Origin: Microbacteriaceae bacterium
GTDB taxonomy: Bacteria; Actinomycetota; Actinomycetes; Actinomycetales; Microbacteriaceae
Assembly: GCA_026785785.1 (NCBI GenBank)
Contig: JAJAZI010000122.1
Span: 1-14,590, forward strand
Direction of reading: 5' to 3'
DNA length: 14,590 bases
Shown here: positions 14,413-14,590 of the stretch, piece by piece
Layout of the letters: the number at the start of each line of letters is the position of its first letter
Numbering within the stretch: position 1 is the stretch's first letter
The notes under the pieces: model-generated
Told to the model about the DNA's origin: nothing
Seen by the model: the letters and a program-made list of their open reading frames with translations, nothing else
Database searches by the model: none
Translations under genes and position numbers: made by a program

Positions 14413-14590
14413 CCCGCCCGCCGATCCCGCGCCACGGCCGTCATCGGGTCTGGGCCGCGCGAGCGCCCTCCTCGCGTCCGGGACCCTCGTGTCGCGCCTG
14501 CTCGGCTTCGTCAAGGCCATCGTGCTCGCCGCCACCATCGGCCAGGTCGGCAGCGCCGCCGGCGACGCGTTCGCCCTCGGCAACCAGCTG
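14405..14590 (+). CDS. murJ: Lipid II flippase MurJ (MviN), N-terminal 62 codons
   Basis: The frame starts at the ATG at 14405, inside the end of the DUF6049 gene, with GAAGG a few bases upstream, and runs to the window edge without a stop. After a Pro-rich 15-residue lead, R-A-S-A-L-L-A-S-G-T-L-V-S-R-L-L-G-F-V-K (about 19-38) is the first transmembrane helix of MurJ, with its conserved Arg and Gly. It is followed by G-D-A-F-A-L-G-N-Q-L (53-62). MurJ moves lipid-linked peptidoglycan precursors across the membrane. In mycobacteria the protein carries an extra C-terminal pseudokinase region; that part is outside the window. Confidence 0.9.
   Translation, partial: MTSPPADPAPRPSSGLGRASALLASGTLVSRLLGFVKAIVLAATIGQVGSAAGDAFALGNQL

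Overview
The window is high-G+C chromosomal DNA from an actinobacterium, most likely a member of the Microbacteriaceae. The evidence is the strong third-position G/C bias, an actinobacterial-type inositol-3-phosphate synthase, the order rpsF-ssb-rpsR-rplI-dnaB, and the CCA-transferase / DUF6049 / murJ neighbourhood (compare pcnA - Rv3909 - Rv3910 near the mycobacterial origin). I see no phage genes, insertion sequence, tRNA, rRNA or CRISPR array. This is core genome, and the interest lies mostly in the non-coding DNA.

Layout. (1) 1-1245, minus: a small WXG100-like helical protein, followed in an 11-bp overlap by the first 322 codons of a larger protein that leaves the window. (2) 1358-3310, plus: a probably leaderless low-molecular-weight protein tyrosine phosphatase, translationally coupled to purB. 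(3) 3435-5428, minus: a TerC-family membrane protein, then a six-helix HdeD/DUF308-like protein, then a small two-helix protein with a tetrapeptide-repeat tail. The unit is preceded by a promoter and what looks like a yybP-ykoY (manganese) riboswitch, with a readable translational switch. (4) 5613-9182, minus: rpsF, ssb, rpsR and rplI form one ribosomal/replication operon ending at a strong intrinsic terminator. dnaB follows after a 421-bp gap that carries five DnaA-box-like sites, an AT-rich patch and a dnaB promoter. (5) 9334-10404, plus: ino1, divergent from rpsF. (6) 10406-10558: a highly symmetric 153-bp nested inverted repeat that fills the gap between the convergent ino1 and CCA-transferase genes. 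(7) 10567-11994, minus: CCA tRNA nucleotidyltransferase; divergent from it, 12091 to the end, plus: a leaderless DUF6049 membrane-anchored protein overlapping the start of murJ.

How the parts relate. The central block is DNA replication and translation (DnaB helicase, SSB, S6, S18, L9). The right end is cell-envelope work (DUF6049, lipid II flippase MurJ) with tRNA maturation. The left-centre block is membrane/metal homeostasis and purine synthesis. The most unusual items are the nested palindrome at 10406-10558, the DnaA-box cluster upstream of dnaB, the mutually exclusive hairpins in the terC leader, and the WXG100-like / YxxxE pair at the left edge. No wholly new multi-gene system is evident.
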